Positions 11,101-25,400 of a stretch of DNA of 64,000 nucleotides are shown here, piece by piece. The stretch's first letter is position 1; every line of letters begins with the position of its first letter. This stretch comes from Reticulitermes speratus (lineage: Eukaryota; Arthropoda; Insecta; Blattodea; Rhinotermitidae), in assembly GCA_021186555.1 (NCBI GenBank), contig JAJKFL010000004.1:7182001-7246000 (forward strand), given 5' to 3'. The notes beneath the pieces are model-generated. The model searched no databases. It had not been told where the DNA came from and saw nothing but the letters and a program-made list of their open reading frames with translations. The translations under genes and the position numbers were made by a program.

Positions 11101-14100
11101 CTGCTCCATGAAGTTAATCATAATTATATGTATATTTTCACTTCTGATTTCATTTTATGTGAAGGATATTGCGTAATCATTTTTGCTAATGGGTTTACCG
11201 AAACATAGTTCATATTCCACTTTGTAATGTTTGGCATAACATGTAGTATGTCATTCTGTGTTGTAAAGTACTCCATCTGTAATAGTGAAAGGGTTAAGGT
11301 AGTACCTCCTAACAATTTATGTTCCTCCTACTCAAGTTGTGTATCTGTTATAGTGCTGTGACTTTTTGTTAGTAGTTACTCTATGTATGTCTTTATTTTG
11401 GGTTCATATAAAATGCCTGTGAGTGTTCTGTCAAGATTAAGTTTCTGGGTTTTCAGCTTTACATGTAAGTTACATATGTTTGTTGGGGAGGGAGTGCTAA
11501 GTGGAATGCAATGCCATTCACACTGAAGTCCAACTTGGACCACTATCAACACATTTCACATTTTACAGTCCATTTCCTTAATGCCCACTTTAATATTATC
11601 CTCCTATTTCTTTATCATTGGTCCTGCAGCAGCTTTTCATGAGGTTTCACCATGAAAATACTGAAAATACTGTAGGGATGTTTTATTTTTTGCCCTGTGT
11701 TAATCAAAATTATTGTGTAGATCAATGTTTCTCAACCATTTGGAGCCATGACCCAGATTAGGCCAATAGCTTTGTTTGATGTCCTTATGAGTCAGAAATA
11801 TAGATAGGTTTAAAAAAAAACATGAATCGTTGTAATGACTGATATTTTAATGATTTAATGAAATTAAGATAGATGTATATGCATTTATATACATGTGCAG
11901 GGGCCTCACTTTAGTACTGTGACTCTTCTTATGGCTTTTATACATAAAGTCAGTCCTGATGAACTTGTAAATTTGAATTTTCCATGTTTTGTGAGATATT
12001 TTCAAATTGAGAAAATTTTGCCAACAGTATAACTTCAGCAAAAAAGAAAATGATAAATTATTTGGCTGATGCGATAATTTTTCGTTGAGGGGCTGGCATC
12101 CATGGTAGTCAAGGTTGTGTTTTTTTTATAATATTACAGTCAAGCTTATGTTGCTACAGTGTCACAACAAGTGATTTCATTTAAAAAATACTGCTTTTGG
12201 TACACTTATCAACATAGTGTGAGTTAGTAATAAGTAGATTTATGAAACTGTTTCATGTCCCACTCAGAAGCTTTGTGACCCACATTTGGACCACAACCCA
12301 TAGGTTGAGAAACATTGTTTTACATTTAGTGGCAATCCTGTATGGTTTATTCTTTTTTGAGGTCAAAATATTGGAGATACACTGGGCAATTATGGATCAT
12401 AAGTGACTGTCAGGGGTCAGTAAGGAAAGGCAAGGACCAATTTCATGTGCTTTTCATGCATCTGGCAACCGTATACAATGGACTTCATAATTGTTTTGAG
12501 TGTTCACACAGTTATATGTTTAATAGGTGAAGCGAGTGCTGCCTCAATGGCTGGCAAATCCGTCAGTAGTGTCTGTGAACCTTCAGCAACTTACAACAAC
12601 TGTCAAAGACATTTCAGGCCTTGACCATGATATAGTGTGTGCACTGAAACGCAACAATATCGCTCACTTCTTTCCAGGTAATTTTTTGACAGTACATTAA
12701 TAAACCTTAAGGAAATGAGAGGATACTGGAAATTGAAAGGGGAAGCACTTGATCACACTCTGTGAAGAACTCACTTTCGAAAAGGCTGCGGACCTGTTGT
12801 AAGACACTGTGGAATGAATGACATTAATAAACACAACAGAACATCTCTACAAAAATACAAAAATGTGTATAAAATGTTGCAACTTATAAAGACCTAATAT
12901 AGGAATGTCGTTTATACTGTACTGTTAAATATATATGTCAGTGAAATCTAACAAGAAAATAAAAGTTACAAGTGGAATCTGACACTTAGCCAAATTAATA
13001 GTATGCTATATGCAGATGGTCCAGGTGCTGCTTGAATCGAAGGGTGACTTCCAAGTTTCTGCACACCAACTGGACATTTTTGTAAGTAAATATAAAATGA
13101 AAGTCTATACCAACAGGACTAAGTCTAATGGGAATGTCTGGCAATAACATCCAAAGAGAAGTCATCACTTCAGGTTGTTGTAGCAGGTGTTGTTTAACTG
13201 ATGGTCGTCTTTTGGGTTTTTACACTGTATGGTGCACTTGGTTTGTTCTGACATTTTGGGGGCATATTGCCTTCATCATCAGGGGGACTTAATTTGGTTC
13301 AGATGGATGTTCAAGTGATTGGGGGGAAGAAAATGTGTTAGTTATATGCGATGGTTTGAGGAAAATTTGGCAAATCACAGGTATGGAAGGGAGAGGAGGG
13401 GTATTATTTGTTGTGAGGCAGTGGGAGTTGATAATTTAAAAATGTTCTTTTGAGGGCCTCTATGAGTGACAGACATGAAAATAGTGTGACCTCTGGGAGG
13501 TTGACAGGGTTGAGTGATACACTTTCTTCATGTGGGCATCATTATTGTAGCAAGGTAATGTTGTCTTAGGAGGGTGGAACTACTTTGCTCTTGCAAATTG
13601 CCTGCCACCTTCTTTATTTTAGGGAATAGATGAAGAGCTTCCATGATCTGCTTAGGGAGAATCTGTCATTTTACAACAACAAGAGATGGCAGTAGCAATC
13701 TAGGAAAACTCACTTGTGTAAAAGTGTAAATTAAAGTAGCCTGTCAACTGTGCATGGCCATCGAACAATATTAAAGTACATAGACTGTGTATTGAATAGA
13801 CTAAATAAAGTATATTAAATGGCACAGTACCAAAACAGTTGGATACAACACACTGCAGAGTGAATACGAATACCAGAGCAAGCAGTGCAGTCACCTTCTT
13901 GGTCCAGTGACTGATAATAGGCATTTCTTTCAGATCGAACAAAGTAGGTGCCTCAACTCCCTTTCACTTGAGGGTGAGAGCAGGTTCAGTTTGTAGAATG
14001 TTGTGTTCTTTGTTGAATATGGGATGATGGACACAGTCCAGAAACCCAGTAATATGAAGTGCTACATATGATTGTCAGAACCTGTTAGAATAAATATTTA

Positions 14101-17100
14101 ATAACCAACTAAATGCACATTCACTTGAAACTATTTTATAGTTTATTAAATTCTCCTAAATTCCCCTACATATGTTTTGGTCTACTTATAGACCATCTTC
14201 AGGGGGTCACAAACTACACTTATTTCGCATCCATATTTTCAGTAAATTGATATATGCAGTCTAGATCACTTTTGTCTTATGTGTAAGGTATAATAACACT
14301 TTAAAATGGATACACATTTAAAATTGTAAAATATATGTAAAACACTGTATAGTAACTTAAAAGTCTTGTCACAGTTGTATGTACAAGGTTAAAATAGCAG
14401 CACAGTTTTCTTGTTTTCGCTCGTCATTGGCTAATTGATGCATAAAATCGTGGTTTTGTGTATTCTGAAGATCATATTTATATTGAGCTGTAAAACGAAT
14501 AAATATATGTAATTAGAAACTGATTTTATTTTTTTTATTTATTTTTTTATATCGTTTGGGTTAACAAATTAATTTCTTGAATGGCATACCTGTTTTGTTT
14601 CATGTGCTGTTGTTGTTAGAATTAATGTGTTCTGTTGTTCAGTCCAGGCTCAAGTAATCCCATGGCTTCTGGCAGCCCACAGCAAGCCAACTCATTATTG
14701 GCCGCGTGACATATGTGTGTCTGCACCCACAGGCAGTGGCAAAACACTGTCATTTGTCATTCCCATCGTGCAGGTAATAGCAGAGGCAGTGTGTTAACAT
14801 GGAAGTGTGCACAGTTCCCATTCCTCACTGGTTTTGGAGACTGTAATGTCTTGTTTCATACTTAATGTGATTGTTAATTCAGTACCCTCTGTTTGTGGGA
14901 AAGAAAAGAGAAGTACTGTGTTGCCTGAATAAGTTTTTGTATCAAAATTTCCCCATCTAAGAAGTTTTTTAAGTCCACAAAAAACTCCCATAAGAAGAGT
15001 GTTAAATTTTCCTACATCTGAAGTTCTTGTGTAAAGTTTTCTGGCTTCAAAAGTTCTTTTTTTTTTATATACAAAAATTTCCCATCTAATATGTTTTTAA
15101 GGCTTCACAACCATGGTTTATTTCTTGATGGTCAATCTGTATCACAGTTGATAATCAAGTACAGACCACTTCATTGCACATGACCTTTCAACTCTTTGTT
15201 TCCAGTTCCATAATTTTTATTTCATACTATGGAAATGCATCATTGAGATGTTGCTGCAAGGTTTTAACTTCAGTTGTAGTTTTAAGATTTGTTGCAGTAT
15301 ATAATAATGTGCTGTGACTTAATGGGCATTAAATGCTGTGTAATGAGAGCCCTGAGGTGGAGGACACAAGAGAGATAAATGAAGAAAGTGCATGTGTGTC
15401 AACAACACATGACTTTGGACTTTTTTTTTTTGGTGGTCCATTATGATTTGTGTTGTGTAGACGTTTCTATAGCACTAAAGTAACTGTGTATCCAAGTTGC
15501 CCTGATAATATACATTTCTGATCTTCACAGTTGGAGTATTATGAAATAATTACTTGGGGTCAAAATGCAGAAGTGGACCAAAAAAGGGGATCTAATTTTT
15601 ACATTTCCCTTTTATGAAGTTTTCTCCTTTAAGTTTTTTTTCAATGGTCTGCTGAATAAGTCTTATGCGGGAAACACTGTATAAACTTAATGTGGGTCAT
15701 CCTGTTGCACTTGCGTTAGCAAAGTTATCAATAACCATCAAACAACTGTTTATTGTAAAAACTGCCATTACAGCTACATGTTTCAGCTTAACCTGTCTTC
15801 AGTCTGTTTACGATTGTACAACGAGAAAAACTTATAAATGTGTTACTTTGTTATCAAAATTGAGTTCTCAATTTTTGGTATGTCCTATGTGATTTGTTTG
15901 TAATTAGATTTAAAAATCAGATTTAAAAGAATTTTGTTAAAGGACATATCATTATGATGGCTTATCAGGCATCTTAAAATCATGTAATTAGTTTGCTTGT
16001 CTTGAGTAACTAGAAAGAATAAAGTTGGGGTTTTTGTTTTTTCTTTATTGTAGGTGTATTAATTTAGGTATTTAAGTTAATAGAAGGCTTGAACTTCTTT
16101 CATAAAATAAAAATAAAGAAAAAACAAATAAAATTTTAAATTTTCAAAACTTGTAATATTGATATTTTGTAGATGTTAAACTTTCTTTTGCGTAGAAGGA
16201 AGATTGCTCAGCTATCAGGATTAAACAGACTTTCAACTTAATTTTTATGTGGCTTTGGATCAGAATGTCTGGCTTCTTCATACTGCCCTATCTGGTCATT
16301 TTTGTTGTCTAAGTAAATGTTGCATGACTGGTATACATTTTTTCTGTAAATATCAAATTTTGTTGAAGAGGTGTAGCTAAGTGATTGCCAGTTTCATTTT
16401 ATATGCATGATGGAACATGGGGACATTGTATTTTTACCTTTGCAATGTTTGCATACCGTCTAATGACTACTGACTAGAACCTAAGATTGATCACATGTTG
16501 CGTAAATGTGCAGGTATTGGTTTCAAAGTGGTGAAGGGTTCAGTGGTGTGTTACCAGGCATTACACCATCGCATGGTGCGGCAAGTGCGGGCATTGGTGG
16601 TTCTTCCAGTACAGGACCTGGCTGTGCAGGTGTACCATGTATTCCTCACATACACGCAGCACACAGACCTGAAAGTGGTGCTTGTTACTGGCCAGACCCC
16701 TTTTCCACAAGGAACAGCAGCAACTTGTTGCATCAAGTCAGTTGCAGTAACTTATGTTAAGTAAAAGTAGTTACCCTTTAGCATATGGCCTTTGAAATGC
16801 CAGGTTTCTGTTGCGGCTGGAACACTGTTCAATTTAAATACCCTCTGTGGGCCAGTGTATTCCCATTTGGACAAGAAGGATATACATTTAGTGGGACAAT
16901 GTTCTGTATGTTAAAGGTTGAAGGAACTAATACACTGTCCTTGTTCTATTTTTTTTCTCTTTTCTCACTCCTTTTTCTTAATGATTATCAGAGTTGAGCA
17001 GTTAATATAGCTGCTTCTTATTCAGGAGGTTGTAATTCTGTATCTCAGTTCAAAACTACATAACTGTCAGAGCTGAGCAGTTGGCATACCTGCTTCTTAT

Positions 17101-20100
17101 TCTGGAGGTTATAATTCTGAATTCAGAGACCACATGTCTGGCTTGTTGTGTATGCTCTGTCTGATCCTCAACAGCTACATGCAGAGTCCCACCTTAAAAT
17201 AGGCTGTTTTTCACATAATCTCTTAACTCATACAGTCACCTTATATTTGATGCTTTGAAGCTTAGACAGCTGATAGAGCATAAATGTCCCAAGAATCAAG
17301 GCAAACTGTCATGGTCAGATGGTTAGCACTTTTGCTTTCTAATTGGAAGGTCTGGAGTTTGAATCTTAGCCAAGAGACAGGTTATCTTTATTGTGACATC
17401 GTGGTTTTCCTCTGTCCTTCCAGGTAGCATCTTAAATTAGGCCATAGCTATTTCCTTTTTCATGATTTTCAGTCAGTTACTCACTTATTTATCCAATCAT
17501 TCAATGCTAATTTGAACAATTGAAAGCATTGTTAAATAAAACCAAAGCATATGGAATCATCTCCTTTTTCTTTTTTCCTTCGACTATGCATTTAGGGCAT
17601 ACAAGGGGTGTGAGTGAGTAAGTTGGCTGAAGCAGCCACAATACCAACCATCGTGACAGGTGTTTTGTAATATTGCTCAGTTACTCCAGGTCATTGCTGG
17701 GTTCAATAAAATCTTATTGGGCTGGCAGCTGCATCAGGTGGTTCAAATATGCCAATGCTTCAGAGACTGCTTCTGTCTCCATTATCAGGGTTGTGATGAT
17801 GGAGATGGGGTTGGTTTCTGAAATGTTGATGTATTTGAACCACCTAATGTGACTGTCAACCGAAGAAGATTTTGTCCAATTTTGTTACTGTGAAAGCTTC
17901 ACGACATAAATGCTTTGTTAATTCCTTATATTAGGTGATGCCCACTTCCTTCCACAACCTTTCCACTTCGTTATTCACTCTCATCAAATAATTCACTGAT
18001 GTATAATCTGGAATTACTGACAGCTTAATTAAATAAACTGAATAAATAAAATACTAGTGCTGTGGAGAGCAGCTCAAAGCTTTGTCATACTTCAGTCACT
18101 AGTTTGATGAGCTTGTAAAATACAAAAAATTGTCCACAAAACAAATGCAGTTTGTGGGCTTAGGCAGTAGTGAGGCTGGAACTGTATACTAATGAAATGC
18201 ATGCAGGTGCTGTGAATGGATACCACAGTCTGGTGGATATAATAGTGACAACTCCAGGTCGGCTGGTTGATCACCTGCAGTCCACTTCAGGCTTCACACT
18301 GAAACACTTGCGTTTCCTAGTAATTGATGAGGCTGATCGAGTTATAGAAAATGTCCAGAATGATTGGCTGTACCATCTGTACTCTCACATCAATGCAGGT
18401 AAGTTTTATATTTGGACACTGTTTCTTATGTATATTAGAGTGTGGAGGGCGTGGATTTTTTGTAGTAATTGATATTAACTCTTATTCCATCAGTAAACCA
18501 GTGGAGCCATGATGCCATTGACAGTCCAGTCTGGTTGATGCTCTGCTTTCTTCTCTGTGTTCATCATCTGTTGATTTATAGTATGGTGTTCTGAGTTACG
18601 AAATGATGTAATCTGGCTGGTAGTTACCAGCATTTTGGAGCAACATTTGTGTTATCTTCATCTGTCTTGATGGAAACAGTATATTCCTTTGTAACGTTGG
18701 TCACCACTTACCACATTACAGTATATTATTACCAAGAAGAGCACAATAAGAATCTTCACTACCATGAAAGCCTCAAATCCTGTCTTTTTGTGTCCACCAG
18801 GATGGTTTTTCTTATGACAGAGCCTTCTTCATTATTCCCTGCCCTCCCATAAAAACTTCTTTTATATCCATCCTCCTTTAAACCTGCCTCTCATGTCTCA
18901 TCCACTCTTTTGTATATCTTCCATCATTTGATCTGCCAGTGGAAGTTCATTTTTGAGCTTCCAAAGGAATCCTGTAGGCTCATGCATGTCATATGTCCAT
19001 GCTGTTCTGAGGTGTGACAATTTAAGTCCCTGGAATGCCCTCCTCAAATATGTATTTAATTACTTAAAAGCTAATAGTAACTGTCACCTTTTGCAGCAGT
19101 CTCCCTGAACACCAGGACACTTTGTGATCAGTGTTTCCACTCAAAACATTGCTAGAATGTTCTTTAGGATTGTTGTTGCATGTACCTGAATGTTTTTCTG
19201 ATCTTCTTGTCAGTTGGTTGAAGGAAACAACCTTTTGGATAGATTTTTCATGGGTGTGAAGCTACCATTCAGAAATGACATGCCAAAACATGCAATGGAA
19301 AACATCAGTGTGCTGAGACCAAAAAGGTACACTTCACAAACCCAAGTGAAGACAATGCTGATTTGCGTTTTGAATCGCAAGGTCATTGTTGCCTTAGTGT
19401 TTCTTGAACAAGTTTGAACTGTAAACCAGAATTGTTACTTGGAACTACTAGCCAGGGTCTGTGAGGCTATTTGTCAGAGAAGGTCTGAACTTTGGCCAGA
19501 TGCTTGGAACTTGCATCGTTGCATTGCCTCTACTCATAACATGCTCACTGTCTGGGAACTTTATGGCCAAAGAAATGGCTAACGAAATTTCACCATTTAC
19601 AACATTTGCAGTACTGTGTTGTACTGCCAGAAGAATATCAGGTGCTAATATGGGTGTATTTTATTTCAGGTAATGCACCCAGTTGCCATGCCCCTGTCCT
19701 TTCAATTGGAACGCTGGAATCGACCTCCTCTCCACCTCCCCAGAAACTCCTTTTCTCTGCAACGCTCACACAGGATCCTGAAAAACTGCAAAAGCTGGGG
19801 CTTTTCCAACCAAAACTGTTTACCTCTATTGTTGGAGATGAACAGCAGGGAGATGGGGGTGAGTACAAGATGCTGATATTAGTAGATAGGATTTTATATG
19901 TATATGTCTATGTGTTTTCATTGTTTTGACACATTCAGGCCCTTAAATTTAAGAATGTTACTGCAGTCGACAGTTCAGTGATTGGGCTGTGGGCTGGATG
20001 AGTGAGAATGCGAGCTCCATTCCAGACAAGGGAAAGGGGACTTTACTCTTCACTGTTGTGTTCAGAACAGCCCTGGAACCCACCCAGTCTCTTACCCCCA

Positions 20101-22364
20101 TGGGTACCAGAGATTGTTTCCCTGCTGGGGAAGCAGGTGGGGCATGAAGCCAACCACTGGCTTCCATCTGGTGCCAAGTTTTGGAATGAGTGGAACTGTA
20201 CACCTTGTTCCTCATATGTGCTTATGGTGTTGTGCTTAACAATGCACATTTGCCTTTTTAACTTACACTTGCCGACCAGTCATTTTTGTCCAAAAAAACA
20301 AGATTTTGCAATGGTCTTTATGCCCATACTGTAATGTATTTAAGTGACAGTTTTTATCTTAATTATTGACTAATGATGATATTGTGATAAAAGTGACACT
20401 GGTGTACACCAAGGGTACACATATCCCAAGTGACTAAATTTTGTATGGCAGCACCTAATATTTTCAGCATAATTACTGCATTTTTTTTTCTTCTGTACCA
20501 AAATGTGTTTCAGATGAACAGAGCAGAAAGCACCAGTTAACAGTGAGGGTCACAGGTCACTCCAGAATTGTGGGCCTTGATATGGAACTTGCTTCATTTC
20601 ATACTTCTGGTGCTTAGATTTTGAGGGTGGCTTCCAGATTTTGGAAAAAAAAAGTTGTGGACCCCAGGAGTACACATTTTACAGATGCATTACTTGTAAT
20701 TTTGTATCTCATCTTGATATTGATTGCAGACACTAAATATTGTTGAAGTTATCAAGGACAAGAATGTTACACTATATGGAACAGGCATGCCCAATTCATA
20801 AAATAAAGATATTGGCGCTTACTATGGCTGTGTGGAGGTAGCCGGGCATAGTCTGTTATGACAGAGGGTTTAACAGGAAGATGCGTTAGAAGAACTTGCA
20901 GTCACATTAATATTGCTATGATGCTCTATAGGTCAACCAGTTGGATGTGCCTGGTATATAGACATAAATTAGCTTTGTTTTTACTCAAAAACCTATGAAA
21001 TGAACCAAGATATTTTGGGGAAATAAAGACTGAATCAGTATTAACCAAAATTTTGAACTACAGGAAGAAGCTGTTTTACGCTGTTGAACTAAATGCAGGG
21101 AGACAGACTTTCAAAATGAATGAAGAAGTATAATGCAGATTGCCAGAACAGGTGTTTGTATGAGAACAGGTCAACAATTGGTGCAACCATTGTTGATAAA
21201 TTGAAGTTTGATTTGAACTCTTTTAAGTAGAAATTTTAATAAGGTAATGTGGCACAAAAATGCTGTCTTCTAGACAATTTTTAGTGTAGATGGCCAATAT
21301 CAAATTTTGTTGAAATCCATTGAGTACTGGAGATGAGTGAATGAGTGAGTAAACAGATGATACGGACGTCACTTCATTATTTCATGCCCTTCGTGTAAAG
21401 AGTGTACAGGATAATTTTATGATATACATGTTACAGTATGGTAACTTTAAGGATTGGCAGACGCGACTGTGTTTGATTACAGCTGTAGGCAAGGATGAGG
21501 CAGTGAGGGGAGACTTTGTAGGGAAGTCACAACACCAGCAGAACTGAGTGAACGCGTATGTGTTGTGACACCAGAGACGAAGCCTCTCGTCCTTTACCAC
21601 ATGATCACATCCAAGCATTGGCAGCATGTCCTGGTGTTTGTTGGCTCTCGGAAAGATGCCCATCGTCTGTCATTGCTTCTGTCTAACCTTGGGCAGATGA
21701 GCTTCCGTGTTGCTGAGGTCTCAGCTAGTCTATCACGTCCTGCTAGGGAGAAAGTCCTGGCAAAATTTTCAGCAGGAGAAATTGATGTGTGAGTTTCAGA
21801 GTAATGTGGTTTTTTTTTATTTTTTTTTTATCTATTTTATTTTTTTTTATTTTCTTTATTTTTTTTTTGGGGGGAAGGGCCCCGTAGCAGATGCTGGCAG
21901 ACACACCACAGCCTTAAGGCTTATTGTGCAACCCTGTGATGAGATGATTAGTATTTTCATTTTTCCAAGTAATGGAGACCGGTGGAATGAAAGTGACACG
22001 GGAAAACCGAAGTACTCAGGGAAAAACCTGTCCCAGTGCCACTTTGTCCACCACAAATCCCACATGGACTGACCCGGGATCGAACCTGGGCCTCTTCGGT
22101 GAGAGGCCGGCGATAACCGCCTGAGCCATGGCACGGCCAGAGTAATGTCATTACTACACTTATAAAACACACTTTGAAGTAATCATATGCTGGTAGCTGT
22201 TTGGTTTTTTTGTTTTTGAACTTTTTTTTTTGCAGTTTAAACCAAATCTGTGTTTATGTAATGCCAGTTCATTTACCTGCTTATTTTATGGTGTTATCAT
22301 GAAGATGACAGGTAAGTGATGGCTTTTCCCCCTTGTTGCTGCTGCTTCCACCACCCCTCTCAGT

Positions 22365-22409
<45 letters not shown>

Positions 22410-25400
22410 GTGATAATGACTACTATACTGCTGCTGCTGCTATTACTGCTACTACTGCTACTACTTTCCTTTGTCTGTGAGACTTTCCTTTATTTGTGAT
22501 AGTCCATCCATTAAAAACTGTCCCTCTGCCAGGTGTTCCATTGCAGCAGATTTAGTTGTACTAATTTTGGTGTCTTCAGGAAGCTCATGCTCAGGTTTTA
22601 TATTATTTTTATTTTTATATCATGTGTCCTTATGTATTATCTAAGTAAATGTTTTGTTTGTGTTATTTGTTTTTGTTTTATATGTGTCATGTTTGCTGTC
22701 TTTTTCATATTTATGTTTGTATGCTGTGCTGTTTCTGTTATTGCCCACTTAGCTATTGGCTCAGCATGTTAATAAGTAATAACTGAGTTGTCTCATCACC
22801 ATTGTTGATATCATCAACATAACACCACCACCACCACACACCAGGGAGAGGGAGGGAGCGAAAGCTGCAAGATTGTGATGTTGTGTGATTGATTCCATTC
22901 AAACTTGTTATGCATTGTATTACTAAGACCAGTGTGCAACCACATGTATCAGTAATTATCAGTAGACTTATTATTACAGTTTGACTTGACTTTATATATT
23001 ACTGTTTAGATATTTCAGTCAGTTATCAGAGTGAAAAATGTTGATGGGAGTTGTAGAGAATGAAACGGATTTTATATCCACTACACTTTTTCCATAAATC
23101 TTAGAGTGCTTGAGATAATTAAACAAATCGGAGTGAACACCATATAGTTTTGCTGAGTTTGTATTTTGTAATTTTTTAAATGAGAGGTGTGTGAGATTTG
23201 ATGTTTCCAGAGTGTTGATGCTAAGAATTCAGGTTAATCTGGGTTGTTATGCTGAGCAGTAGGATTGTGCATTCCTTGCATTTTGAAGGAACATGCTGTC
23301 TTTATCATCATACATCAAGAAGTCCTACAAGAAGAGTGATGTTTCAGATGTGGCTACTCATATTACTCTGTTACAGGTTGGTAAGTTCTGATGCACTGGC
23401 ACGTGGTATGGATATTGAAGGAGTTGACTATGTTGTGCTGTACAGTGCACCAAAGAACGTGAAGAATTATATCCACAGAGTGGGACGCACTGGAAGGGCA
23501 GGCAGGCAAGGTACTGCTGTTACATTTCTACTGGATAGTCAGGTATGTGCCCCACAAATGAAGTTGGTCTTGTTCACCCATGTTTATTGTTTTTACAGTC
23601 ATGAATTTGTTAGAAAATTAATAGTGTGTATTAATGCTAACCCTTCCAATGTCATATACAGCATATTTTGGATTTTAAATTTTTGCTTGTGTGTCATTTC
23701 CATCATGTTTTGTGAATTCTTCTTGCCTCCCCTTTGTTGTATGTGAGTTGTATATGATAAACTCTGCAATCTGCAGTTCTTATACACCCTGTTATTTTAA
23801 TTCCTGTGAATGATCCTAGATGATGGGATGTGACTTTTTACTGTACTTGACTGATATGATTAAAAAAAATAGAAGACGGTTGAAATTTTGGCCAAAAAAA
23901 AAATGAACAGGACCTGGAAATCTTGGTACATATTTGTGATGTGGGTGGGTTACTTGGCACTCCAGACAACTGCACTCGCTACATTTAATTGTCTGTTTGT
24001 ACCTGGTCATTGTTGCTGAGTAACTGTTTTGTTCTTTGCTGTGTTCAAGATTCATTAATTCAGTGTCTTCTTTACAAGGCATTCCCAAACAAACTGTAAA
24101 ATTTATAAAATAAAGGTTCATGTAAGAAATTGCAATCTGACATATAACTTACATTCATTAAGCTGGATAAATTTTGTTTGAAAACTTGTTGGATTTTATT
24201 AGTGTTTTATAGTGTATAAGGAAGGAATAATATTAAAATCTCTGCCATTGTGTAGTTTATGTAATAGAAGGATGACAAAAGCCTGTGGCAAATGTAGAAT
24301 GAAAGGAACATGTTGGAAAACTGTCACGTGATGTGATGATTGTTCTTACTGCATATTGAAGGCCAGTTATCTTGACTGAGACATTTGTGGACTTTTTTGG
24401 CCCTTTACACAAATTCTGGTCGAGTGTTTCAAACATATGGTAGTAACTTCCTTCTGTATTCTCACCGTTATGCATCTGCCATGTGACACAACTAGGCGAG
24501 CATCATTAAACAAATTAAGAAATAGATGCAGTTTGTGTTACTCAAACAGGTGTGCACCTTTCCAGTCATTCTTTTTCTTATAAGAATTTCAGATAAACAC
24601 AAAAGTGTAAAGTAAATTGCTTGTTGTTGTTGTTGCTGCTGCTGCAGGTGACACAGTTTAATGAGATGCTGCGCACAGCTGGTAAGGACTACTTGCAGGA
24701 AATTGAAGTACAACAGTTGGCACTTGAAGAACTGGAAGACAAGTACAAAGCTGCTCTGGAGAATCTCAAAGAGAACTGGAGGTGGGAATCTGCCATGTAA
24801 TGTACAGGGTGATTGGAAAGTAATTACAGGGTGTTAAATGTCTGTATCTCCTAAACAAATTGCTGTGTTGCTACAATTATTGCATCATTTTTAAATCCCA
24901 TGCACTACCATTTAGTGTCATATTTCAACATATGCCCCAACATTTTGCACACACTTTTGCAACCTGGAAGACACAGACTCAACACACTTCCTTGAGAGTC
25001 GAGAGGAACAGCGGCAAAGGTGTCTCAGATTTGTTGTTCTAATTCATCTTGTGCTCCTGATTTTGCTTGGTAGACTTCCTCTTTGGCCCAACCTCACAAC
25101 AAGCAAGCACATGGAGGCCATTCTGTTGGTCCTGGATGCCTGATCCACTGAACAGAAAAAGTTTTTCAAGCCACGCATGAACAGGAAGCGTGGTGGTGTT
25201 CCATTGTGCATGTAGTGCCGTTCTTAATAACTGTCCCACTGAGAAACAATGGGAACGTGGAATGGTAAAGCATATTCAAGTACTACTTACCATTCATTGT
25301 TCCTCGTATTTACTTTACAGTCACCCTGGAGAATGGAAATGTCATGGCCACTGCTTCAAATAGTCGGTCTCTTGTGATCTTAGTGGTTTATTGGTCAGAA

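Larger units (their letters stand above)
21789..23376. other. DDX51 intron 8
   Basis: Contains T-rich tracts, a SINE of family C in minus orientation (21883-22140) and microsatellites: (AAT)n at 22366-22408, followed by CTG/ACT triplets to about 22465. No exon was seen. Confidence 0.5.
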
